Positions 14,163-21,252 of a stretch of DNA of 31,899 bases are shown here, piece after piece. The notes beneath the pieces are model-generated. The model had not been told where the DNA came from. It saw only the letters and a list, made by a program, of their open reading frames with translations, and did not search any database. A program made the position numbers and the translations under genes. The DNA is taken from contig JALNVI010000028.1 of NCBI GenBank assembly GCA_023231425.1, forward strand, positions 1-31,899, in the 5' to 3' direction. The stretch is from Desulforhopalus sp. GTDB taxonomy: Bacteria; Desulfobacterota; Desulfobulbia; Desulfobulbales; Desulfocapsaceae. Within the stretch, counting starts at the first letter, position 1. Every line of letters starts with the position of its first letter.

Positions 14163-16326
14163 CGGCAGCACTTTCCTTAAGATCCTTTGGATCGCAACAG
14201 CGACCGAAAAAATCGTAGAAATCGAGGGCTTCAAGAATCCCGGCGGCGTTCGGTGCCTGGGAAAAATAAATGCGTTCAATGTCATCCAGCTGCGACAGCT
14301 CTTCACGGTGGCGCTTTGTCACCACCGCCGCCAGGGTGTTGCCTCGCATCATGTCCTCATCCGCCCCTGACCGGCCAGCGACAAAAACATTATGCAGCGG
14401 GATATTGAGCTGGCCGACAATGTAGCGCAAGGCCATCCCTTTGGAGGCCCGCAGTGGCAGGATATCGAGAAACTGGCCAAATGCGACCTGTACAAAAACG
14501 GACAGTTCCTCCTGATGCAGCAGTTGTTTGAGATCCTCAATGTCCGCCAGTTTCGGGTCGATGTAATAACTCAATTTATAACGGCTTTGCTCGCTGTTAC
14601 GCTGAATCTTCAGGCCCGGGTAATCCTTCAGCAGTACTTTCACCCTGCGGCGTGCCCATTGATAATCGATATGCCGCGTCCAGGCTTCGTCTGCTGTTAG
14701 CAGCGGGGCATGATAGATCTCTGTTCCGCCGCTGGTGATCAGCACATCCGGCCGCGGAATTTTATGTTTTTTCATTATCTTCAGGGCGGAATCAAGCCGT
14801 TGCCCGGTGGCGATGATAAAGTAGCTGTTTTTACGTTGCTGGCGCAGCAGTTGCACCAGTTTTTCGAGTGACGTGTTGTCACCGATCAAATTCTGGCCGA
14901 GATCAGTGACAATCGCTCGATCACGATACAGGCCGGTCCGCAGTTTCACTGGTTGGCGTAATAACTGTTCCGAGTGCGCGGCGATCGGTTCGACAATCTT
15001 GAGATAGCGTCTGGCATGGGCATCCCAGGAATAGTGTTCTTTCACTCCAGCCAGTCCCTGTTCAGAAAAACTTTGCCACAACGTTTGATTCTCGAGAAGT
15101 TTTACCAGGGCATCACTGATTGTATCAGGTTCCAGCGGATCGATCAAAAAGCCGTTCTTGCAGTTGCTGATGATATCCTGGGGGCCGCCATCTTCGGTGG
15201 CGACAATGGGCAAACCGCAGGCCGCGGCTTCAATCAGAGTCAGACCAAAAGGTTCCGTCAGCGCCGGGTTTACAAAGACACCACCAGATGCTGTTGCAAT
15301 CCGGTAAATCATCGAGACTTGATCGCGTTGATGGTGTTTCGGTAAAGTCACTTTGCCGTAAAGATCATAGCGGTCGACAGCGACCAGCAGCTCGTGAAAG
15401 ACCTCTTGCGCGCCCTCTTCCAGTTCATCAATATCGTCCCGGTTCCCCGCGATGATCATCAGATTAGCCAGCTCCTGGAGTTGCGGAGATTGTCCAAAGG
15501 CCTCGACCAGTGCCTGAATGTTTTTTCGTTGATCCGGGCGTGACAGGGCCAGAATAATTGGCTTGTCAGGTTCTTTCAGGTGGCAGGTCAATTGCTGAAA
15601 GAGGGGACTTTCCAGTTCGTCTCCCCGGGGAGGAATAAATTGGTTGAGATCTGTCCCTGGCGGGACAACACGCATCTGATCCGGTTGATAATGATCATAA
15701 ATTTCGTACTGTTCTTCAATCTCCTGATGGGTGCTGGTGATAACGCGCTCTGCCGTTGCCAGCGTTTGTTCCTCTGCTTCAATCCTGCGGCTCATGTGGA
15801 AGCGGTCTTCAATCTCCTGAGCTGTCAGGCCGTTGGCCAGCAGGCGGCTTCGTTTAACGCGCCCCAGCGAGTGGCCCGTGTGGATCAGCGGAATTCCCAA
15901 CAGATTCGCCAAATGCGATCCAACGTAACCGGCATCTGCATAATGGCTGTGGATAATGTCGGGAAAGGTATTGTTATCCCGAAAAAAGCTGGCCAGGTTA
16001 TCGGCGAAAAAATCGAGATGATCCCATAATTGTTCCTTGGGAAGGTATTCCTCCGTACCGGCATCTATCCGCACAATCCGCAGGCCGGGGGTGAGGGTTT
16101 CAATCGGATTGGCGTAGTCGGAGGAGATGTTTTTATCCACCACCCGCTGTGTAATCAGATCAACTTTTCTCACCCCAGGCTGTCGGGCAAGGATTTGAGC
16201 CAGCTCTACAACATAGAGGGTTTGTCCTCCCGTGTCTGAATCACGTCCCAACTCAAGGTTGTTCCCGCGAATCAGACCATGAATACTTAACAGAGCAATG
16301 TAAAGCCCGCTTTCTTGTTGCGTCAT
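14155..16326 (-). CDS. sps: Sucrose-phosphate synthase (GT4) with degenerate HAD domain
   Basis: A 723-residue enzyme that joins a nucleotide-glucose donor and fructose-6-phosphate to make sucrose-6-phosphate. The GT-B N-terminal half has SIHGLIRGNNLELGRDSDTG and DIIHSHYADAGYVG. The donor-binding half has RPDQRKN (Lys268) and EPFGLTLIE (Glu358, Glu366). From about 460 to 715 there is a sucrose-phosphatase-like HAD domain, but motif I reads TDLGQN (475-479) instead of DxDxT and motif IV reads GRSGADED instead of GDSGND. This domain is therefore probably catalytically dead, as in several cyanobacterial synthases, which explains the separate phosphatase gene. ATG 16326 follows AAGGAGAGG at good spacing. 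It is the first gene of the minus-strand sucrose unit and diverges from the marR-proVWX unit. Confidence 0.92.
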   Translation of the reverse strand: MTQQESGLYIALLSIHGLIRGNNLELGRDSDTGGQTLYVVELAQILARQPGVRKVDLITQRVVDKNISSDYANPIETLTPGLRIVRIDAGTEEYLPKEQLWDHLDFFADNLASFFRDNNTFPDIIHSHYADAGYVGSHLANLLGIPLIHTGHSLGRVKRSRLLANGLTAQEIEDRFHMSRRIEAEEQTLATAERVITSTHQEIEEQYEIYDHYQPDQMRVVPPGTDLNQFIPPRGDELESPLFQQLTCHLKEPDKPIILALSRPDQRKNIQALVEAFGQSPQLQELANLMIIAGNRDDIDELEEGAQEVFHELLVAVDRYDLYGKVTLPKHHQRDQVSMIYRIATASGGVFVNPALTEPFGLTLIEAAACGLPIVATEDGGPQDIISNCKNGFLIDPLEPDTISDALVKLLENQTLWQSFSEQGLAGVKEHYSWDAHARRYLKIVEPIAAHSEQLLRQPVKLRTGLYRDRAIVTDLGQNLIGDNTSLEKLVQLLRQQRKNSYFIIATGQRLDSALKIMKKHKIPRPDVLITSGGTEIYHAPLLTADEAWTRHIDYQWARRRVKVLLKDYPGLKIQRNSEQSRYKLSYYIDPKLADIEDLKQLLHQEELSVFVQVAFGQFLDILPLRASKGMALRYIVGQLNIPLHNVFVAGRSGADEDMMRGNTLAAVVTKRHREELSQLDDIERIYFSQAPNAAGILEALDFYDFFGRCCDPKDLKESAADE

Positions 16327-16506
16327 TAAATCCTCTCCTTAAGTGTTGTCCTGGTTCTCCCACGCGTAGTGACATGTTCACAAAGTGTCGGAGTGTTTCC
16401 CTGTCAACATGCGGCCACAAACCGTTCACGACGGCACAAGCCCGCAGACAAAACAGTCTTGTGGGGTTATTTTTACCTCTAAAATCAGGACATTCAGCGT
16501 ATTAAG

Positions 16507-16620
16507 TGTAACTTCTCAAAAAGTTGTGGAAAAAACAAAGGATTTTACCGCCTTTTGCTTTTTTCGTCCTCCTGCTTCCCTTTTCCTGTCTCCTTTTTTC
16601 GGTCCTTTCCGTGTTGTCTT
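16507..16620 (+). repeat. Family-2 intergenic repeat, shortened copy 6
   Basis: Begins TGTAACTTCTCAAAAAG, identical to the left end of copy 1, followed by TTGTGGAAAAAACAAAGG and then the pyrimidine-rich tail (TTTTACCGCCTTTTGCTTTTT). The central blocks are deleted. It lies upstream of sps in the divergent intergenic region. Confidence 0.6.
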
Positions 16621-16643
16621 GATAACAGGGTCCACGTTTAAAG

Positions 16644-16679
16644 CGCTGCCCAGTCCGAAGAATATCGGATTGGGCAGCG
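16644..16679. other. Long hairpin in the sps/marR divergent region
   Basis: CGCTGCCCAGTCCGA (16644-16658) pairs with TCGGATTGGGCAGCG (16665-16679): a 15-bp stem with one G:T position and a 6-nt loop. On the plus strand it is followed by ATTCTTTCATT, a poor T-run. It could be a weak terminator stopping readthrough into marR, or a regulatory structure between the two osmotic units. Confidence 0.5.
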
Positions 16680-16710
16680 ATTCTTTCATTGTATCCATTC
16701 TACTCAAAAG

Positions 16711-16763
16711 TTGACAACTGTTAATTTTAGTGTATAAATATTTAGTGCTCAAAACATTTAGCG
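16711..16763 (+). promoter_or_regulatory. Sigma-70-type promoter and candidate operator for marR-proVWX
   Basis: TTGACA (16711-16716), a 16-nt spacer and TATAAA (16733-16738) make a near-consensus promoter about 75 bases before the marR start. A perfect palindrome TAAATATTTA (16735-16744) overlaps the -10. TTTAGTG occurs at 16726 and 16741 and TTTAGCG at 16757, spaced 15 and 16 bases apart. These repeats lie where a repressor would block the promoter, so autoregulation by the MarR protein is a reasonable inference. Confidence 0.65.
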
Positions 16764-16817
16764 GTGATTATGTTGCTTTTATGTATTTTCCCATCTTCCA
16801 AGGGGTAGTGCAAATAT

Positions 16818-17354
16818 ATGGAAACCCTCTACGCAGCCGAGATTCTTCAATCCTTGCGCAGGATCATTCGGTCCATTGATCAGCATAACAAATTGCTCAG
16901 CAAGGAATATAAAATGACTATTCCCCAGCTGGTTTGTCTCCGCCAATTGGCTAAAGAAGGAGATTTGACCTCGGGAAATCTGGCGAGGATGGTTTTTCTA
17001 AGTCAGGCCACGGTAACCGGTATTCTGGACAGACTTGAAGCCAAGGGGTTCATTACCCGGGAGCGCAGCAGCGCAGATCGTCGCCGGGTTTTTGTGGCCC
17101 TCACAGCGGAGGGACTCAAGCTTGCCGAAGAGATGCCCTGGCCTTTACAGGAACGATTTGCGCGGGGTTTGGATTCTCTGACAGCTCAGGGGCAGGAACA
17201 ATTCGATCTTATGCTCAAAAAATTAGTAGAGATAATGGAAGCCTCAGGATCCCCCTGTGGGACCCATGACGCAATGGCACAGGGTGCTTTTCAGGAGACT
17301 GCAGTGTCCCCGGATGACGCTGTTTTTTTTGAGAGCAAAAAAACGGAACGATAA
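16818..17354 (+). CDS. MarR-family transcriptional regulator
   Basis: A 178-residue winged helix-turn-helix protein. Helices about 1-40 form the dimer region. The DNA-binding part is about 42-105, with LTSGNLARMVFLSQATVTGILDRLEAKGFITRE and the wing SSADRRRVFVALTAEG. A C-terminal tail of about 35 residues (from MEASGSPCG) extends beyond a typical MarR protein. It is 14 bases upstream of proV on the same strand and most likely controls the betaine transporter. MarR-type repressors of compatible-solute genes are known (for example EctR and CosR types), but whether this one responds to salt is inference. Spacing of the AAGGGG sequence before the ATG is long, so initiation may be inefficient. Confidence 0.88.
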   Translation: METLYAAEILQSLRRIIRSIDQHNKLLSKEYKMTIPQLVCLRQLAKEGDLTSGNLARMVFLSQATVTGILDRLEAKGFITRERSSADRRRVFVALTAEGLKLAEEMPWPLQERFARGLDSLTAQGQEQFDLMLKKLVEIMEASGSPCGTHDAMAQGAFQETAVSPDDAVFFESKKTER

Positions 17355-17368
17355 GAGGAGAAACAGAG

Positions 17369-18583
17369 ATGGATAAGATACGTGTAGAAAATCTTTATAA
17401 AATTTTTGGCCCCAGTCCGGGCAAAGCCATGAATCTGCTGGCCGAGGGCCTGGACAAAAAGGCTGTGCAGGAAAAAACCGGGATGACCGTAGGGGTGAAT
17501 GACGCTTCTTTCTCCATCCAGGCTGGAGAAATTTTTGTCATCATGGGGCTTTCCGGTTCAGGAAAATCAACTTTGGTGCGTATGCTCAACCGCCTCATCG
17601 AACCTACATCGGGGAAGGTGTTTGTGGATGGGCAGGAAGTAACTGCCATGAGCCCCAGGGAACTGGTATCTTTCCGGCTGGGCAACATGAGCATGGTTTT
17701 CCAGTCCTTTGCTTTGATGCCACACTTAACGGTGTTGGAAAACACGGCTTTTGGGCTTGAACTGGCCGGAACAGACAAGGTCAAACAGCGCGAACGGGCT
17801 ATGGAGGCATTGGAGCAGGTAGGGCTGGCAGGATGGGAGGATTCGTATCCCAAAGAGCTCAGTGGAGGAATGCAGCAGCGGGTGGGGTTGGCACGAGGTT
17901 TGGCCGTTGATCCGGATATCCTGCTCATGGATGAAGCCTTTTCTGCCCTTGATCCCCTTATTCGGCGGGAAATGCAGGATGAATTGCTCAATCTCCAGGA
18001 AGAACACCAGCGGACCATTGTCTTTATTTCTCACGACCTGGACGAGGCGCTGCGTATCGGCGATCGTATCGCCATCATGGAAGGCGGTCAGGTTGTGCAG
18101 GTGGGCACCCCCGAAGAGATTCTGCAAAATCCTGCCAATAATTATGTTCGAGCATTTTTCAGAGGTGTTGACCCGACCAGTATTTTGTCGGCCGGTGATA
18201 TCGCAAGTGACAGCTACCCCACCATCATACGGACAAAGTCGGGGAGCCTGAGGGCTGCCCACGAAATATTGAGCCGCAGCGAACGTGATTACGCATATAT
18301 TTTGAATGCCAAACGGCAGTTTCTGGGGATCGTCTCTTCCGACACCTTAAACGATGCCCTGGAAGCAGGGGCCTCGACACTTGACCCGGCCTTGATTCCC
18401 GAAACCCGGGCCGTGGATGTTTCTGTGAGTATGCAGGATATTCTACCGATTGTGGCGTCCAATACCTGGCCCGTTCCGGTGGTGGATGAAAATGGCAGGT
18501 ATAAAGGCGTTGTTTCAAAAACCCGGTTCCTGCATACCCTTCATCGTACCGAAAAGGCACGGAACGGTCATACCGCAGCATAA
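17369..18583 (+). CDS. proV: Glycine betaine/proline-type ABC importer, ATP-binding subunit
   Basis: A 404-residue ATPase that powers uptake of quaternary-amine osmolytes. Walker A is GLSGSGKST (60-68), the Q-loop MVFQSFALMPHLTV, the signature LSGGMQQRVGLARG (164-177), Walker B ILLMDE (184-189), and the switch His222 in ISHDLDEAL. The N-terminal leader (KIFGPSPGKAMNLLAEGLDK) is typical of ProV. Residues about 280-395 form a CBS pair of the type that can sense ionic strength in OpuA-like transporters. The start ATG 17369 follows AGAGGAG. It is in an operon with marR before and the permease and binding protein after. Confidence 0.93.
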   Translation: MDKIRVENLYKIFGPSPGKAMNLLAEGLDKKAVQEKTGMTVGVNDASFSIQAGEIFVIMGLSGSGKSTLVRMLNRLIEPTSGKVFVDGQEVTAMSPRELVSFRLGNMSMVFQSFALMPHLTVLENTAFGLELAGTDKVKQRERAMEALEQVGLAGWEDSYPKELSGGMQQRVGLARGLAVDPDILLMDEAFSALDPLIRREMQDELLNLQEEHQRTIVFISHDLDEALRIGDRIAIMEGGQVVQVGTPEEILQNPANNYVRAFFRGVDPTSILSAGDIASDSYPTIIRTKSGSLRAAHEILSRSERDYAYILNAKRQFLGIVSSDTLNDALEAGASTLDPALIPETRAVDVSVSMQDILPIVASNTWPVPVVDENGRYKGVVSKTRFLHTLHRTEKARNGHTAA

Positions 18584-18659
18584 CCAGCGTTCGGGATGAA
18601 ACCCACGTGCATGAATGTTAAAATCGGACCCGTACCCAGGGTCTCAGGAGGAACTATAG

Positions 18660-19487
18660 ATGTTTGCAGAAAGTGTTATACCCCTGGATAGCTGGGTTTC
18701 CCAGTTTGTAGACATGCTGGTAGATAACTATCGGGGTGTTTTTCAGGCCATGAAATGGCCGGTGGAATATTTGCTTAATGGATTGGATACAGGACTCAAC
18801 AGCCTCCATCCTTTGATTGTTATTACCCTGATCGCTCTTGCAGCCTGGAAATTTTCAGGTATCAAGCTGGGGCTTTTTGCCGTGGCGGCCATGGTACTGA
18901 CAGGCCTGCTGGGGCTGTGGGAAGATTCCATGACAACCCTGGCCATGGTTTTGGCTTCGGTAATCATCTGTACCCTGTTGGGGACCCCGCTGGGGATTAT
19001 TGCCGGACGCAGCGACAGGTTCGAGGCGGGACTGCGCCCCGTGCTGGACGCCATGCAGACGACGCCGGCCTTTGTCTATCTTGTGCCCATCGTGATGCTT
19101 TTTTCCGTGGGGAACGTGGCTGGTGTTCTGGCGACGATCATTTTTGCACTCCCTCCCATCATTCGTTTGACCAGTCTGGGAATTCGGCAGGTTCATCCCG
19201 AGTTGGTGGAAGCCGCTCAGGCGTTTGGCGCGACCGACTGGCAGGTTTTGCGTAAAGTGCAGATCCCCATGGCTCTGCCAACCATTCTTACAGGACTCAA
19301 TCAGACCATCATGATGGCTCTGTCCATGGTTGTTATTGCCGCCCTGATCGGGGCTGGCGGATTGGGCTCGCCCGTAGTTCTGGGGCTGAATACTTTGGAT
19401 ATCGGAGGAGCGGTCGTTGGTGGACTGGCTATTGTACTCATGGCCATCTTGCTTGACCGCCTCACGCAGGCCATTGCCCAAAAATAA
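18660..19487 (+). CDS. proW: Glycine betaine/proline-type ABC importer, permease subunit
   Basis: A 275-residue inner-membrane permease. Hydrophobic segments are visible at about 50-64, 70-88, 93-115, 136-165, 210-230 and 240-265, interrupted by the cytoplasmic EAA loop (EAAQAFGATDWQVLRKVQIP, 184-203) that docks on the ATPase. The amphipathic N-terminus (SWVSQFVDMLVDNYRGVFQAMKWPVEYLL) is characteristic of ProW. It is shorter than E. coli ProW, whose periplasmic N-terminal extension is longer. ATG 18660 follows AGGAGG. It lies 76 bases after proV. Confidence 0.92.
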   Translation: MFAESVIPLDSWVSQFVDMLVDNYRGVFQAMKWPVEYLLNGLDTGLNSLHPLIVITLIALAAWKFSGIKLGLFAVAAMVLTGLLGLWEDSMTTLAMVLASVIICTLLGTPLGIIAGRSDRFEAGLRPVLDAMQTTPAFVYLVPIVMLFSVGNVAGVLATIIFALPPIIRLTSLGIRQVHPELVEAAQAFGATDWQVLRKVQIPMALPTILTGLNQTIMMALSMVVIAALIGAGGLGSPVVLGLNTLDIGGAVVGGLAIVLMAILLDRLTQAIAQK

Positions 19488-19521
19488 TTTTTCACGAATC
19501 ATCAACCTACAGGAGACGAAC

Positions 19522-20550
19522 ATGCGTATTCGCAACTTACTGCTTTCTTTGACGATTCTCTTTCTCGGAGTATCGACCGCCCATGCCTTGAACATGACGC
19601 CCGGAAAGGGGGTCACCGTGCATCCGGCCCGGGCTACCTGGAACACCGGTTTTTTTCAAGAGGCCCTGGTACGTCAGGGGCTGGAGGAACTTGGCTATAA
19701 GGTCACGCGTGCCAAAGATCTTAGCAACCCCTTGTTCTACAAATCCTTGTATCTCGGTGATGTGGATTATTGGACCAACGGGTGGTTTCCCATTCACAAT
19801 GCTCAGCTCCCGAAGAATTTTTTTGAAAAAGCCGATATGTATGGCTATGTTGTTAAAGCCGGTGGCCTGCAGGGATACCTGGTCTCCAAGAAAGAAGCCG
19901 ATAAATTCGGCATCACCTCTCTTGCAGATTTTAAACGGCCTGAAGTCAAAAAGGCCTTTGACGAGAATGGTGACGGCAAGGCAGACCTGACCGCCTGCCC
20001 TCCAGGATGGGGATGTGAAAAAGTCATTACGCATCATCTGGAGGTGTACGGTCTCGAAAACGATATTAATCCCATCAAGGCTTCTTACGAGGCTGGCATG
20101 GCCTCAGCTCTGGGCAGATATAAAAGTGGTGGACCGGCCTTTTTCTATACATGGTGCCCCAACTGGACTGTTTTCAAATTTAAACCGGGCAAGGATGTTG
20201 TCTGGATCAATGTCCCAGAAATTAATCCCACGGAAAGTCAGAAACCGGTAGTGGAGAAACTGACGGCTTCCGGTGTGGAAGGAGCGGTCAGCGATCCGAT
20301 CAAACTCGGTTTTGTCGCCGCAGATATTCGTATCGTGGCCAACAAAAAATTTATCAATGCCAATCCGGCAATCAAAAAGTTTTTTGAGGTTTTTACGCTT
20401 CCCCTGGCTGACATCAATGAGCAGAACAATCGGATGAACGAGGGTGAAAAATCTACCCAGGATATCCAGAAGCATGTGACCGAATGGATTTCCAGGAACA
20501 CGGACACCTGGAATGCCTGGCTCGAAGAGGCCAGAAAAGCGGCCGAATAA
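19522..20550 (+). CDS. proX: Glycine betaine/proline-type periplasmic binding protein
   Basis: A 342-residue substrate-binding protein with a Sec signal peptide (MRIRNLLLSLTILFLGVSTAHA, with cleavage after AHA at residue 22). The mature part belongs to the OpuAC/ProX family: GVTVHPARATWNTGFFQEALV, DYWTNGWFPIHN, TACPPGWGCEKVITHHLEVYGL with a possible Cys-Cys pair, and the aromatic-rich segment AFFYTWCPNWTVFKF, which probably contributes to the cage around the trimethylammonium group. The chosen start is ATG 19522 with AGGAGA upstream; the frame extends back into proW but lacks a signal there. It is the last gene of the operon, followed by a strong terminator. Proline betaine, choline or a related solute is also possible as ligand. 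Confidence 0.92.
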   Translation: MRIRNLLLSLTILFLGVSTAHALNMTPGKGVTVHPARATWNTGFFQEALVRQGLEELGYKVTRAKDLSNPLFYKSLYLGDVDYWTNGWFPIHNAQLPKNFFEKADMYGYVVKAGGLQGYLVSKKEADKFGITSLADFKRPEVKKAFDENGDGKADLTACPPGWGCEKVITHHLEVYGLENDINPIKASYEAGMASALGRYKSGGPAFFYTWCPNWTVFKFKPGKDVVWINVPEINPTESQKPVVEKLTASGVEGAVSDPIKLGFVAADIRIVANKKFINANPAIKKFFEVFTLPLADINEQNNRMNEGEKSTQDIQKHVTEWISRNTDTWNAWLEEARKAAE

Positions 20551-20584
20551 TACCTTCCGCTTTCATGCTGTGCCTGTCGTTATT

Positions 20585-20625
20585 AAAAAAGGACCGATCC
20601 AAAGAGGATCGGTCCTTTTTTTTTT
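20585..20625 (+). terminator. Rho-independent terminator after proX
   Basis: GGACCGATCC (20591-20600) pairs perfectly with GGATCGGTCC (20606-20615) around AAAGA, and ten T follow. The A-run before the stem makes it partly bidirectional, but no minus-strand gene ends here. Confidence 0.95.
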
Positions 20626-20741
20626 ACAAAAAACAACGGGGAGGATGTCAATATCCACGTGCAGTTTGCGGTATTATACCATTTACATTTTTTACTGACC
20701 ACAGAACGCAACTGCGTGAACATCTTTTTTGGCGATTGCGA

Positions 20742-20830
20742 ATAAGTAATAATTCGTGTTTATCCGTGATTCCTTTTGCAATTTGTAACCACGAATAGAG
20801 ACAAATTTTCACGAACAGGGACAACGCATT
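20742..20830. repeat. Eroded palindromic intergenic repeat (ATTCGTG/CACGAAT type), copy 1
   Basis: AATAATTCGTGTTTATCCGTG and TTGTAACCACGAATAGAGAC face each other across TTCCTTTTGCAATT. The same unit recurs at 21155-21240. This belongs to a gene-free stretch (20626-21252). Confidence 0.6.
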
Positions 20831-20933
20831 AAACGAAAACGTTTGTAGCCGAAGTTAAGCCGTACAGTGCATCAGGATTATTAATCAACTTTGGCAGTCA
20901 TCCGAAAATCGGGGGTGAGCGTTTTACGCTCTA

Positions 20934-21022
20934 ATATTCCGTGCTTTCCGTGTCTTCCGTAGTTTACCTGGAGCATGAGAACAGACTTGCTACCACGGAA
21001 AACACGGAAGGACACGGAAAAC
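20934..21022. repeat. Inverted CCGTG-rich repeat
   Basis: TTCCGTGCTTTCCGTGTC with TTCCGTAGTTT on the left faces CTACCACGGAAAACACGG and AAGGACACGGAAAA on the right, about 25 bases apart. It resembles a short dispersed palindrome and could fold as a long imperfect hairpin. No coding frame crosses it convincingly. Confidence 0.6.
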
Positions 21023-21154
21023 ATCAATTACCTCAAAGCAGGCAACAGACCGAATTCAACCACAAGGGCATTCTCTTATGGTTTTTCCAGTAATCCACGG
21101 CCCGGCGTGTTCAGCACCTCCATGGCGCAACCCACAATCTGATAAACCTCATCT

Positions 21155-21240
21155 TTCACTAATAATTCGTGTTTATTCGTGTCCATTCGTGGTTCCTTTT
21201 GTCGTTTGTAACCACGAATGGATAAACAGGATATTCCTTA
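21155..21240. repeat. Eroded palindromic intergenic repeat (ATTCGTG/CACGAAT type), copy 2
   Basis: AATAATTCGTGTTTATTCGTG and TCCATTCGTGGTTCC face TTGTAACCACGAATGGATAA. It is better preserved than the copy at 20742-20830 and ends just before the hcp stop codon (21253). Confidence 0.6.
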
Positions 21241-21252
21241 ATGGAAATGGTG

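Noticed and set aside
16402..16407. TTGACA (minus strand) as the -35 of an sps promoter
   Set aside because: At 17 bases the expected -10 position reads TTTGTG, a poor match, so the promoter is not called.
20934..21240. CRISPR array
   Set aside because: The repeats are inverted, unequal in length and irregularly spaced, and no cas gene is nearby.
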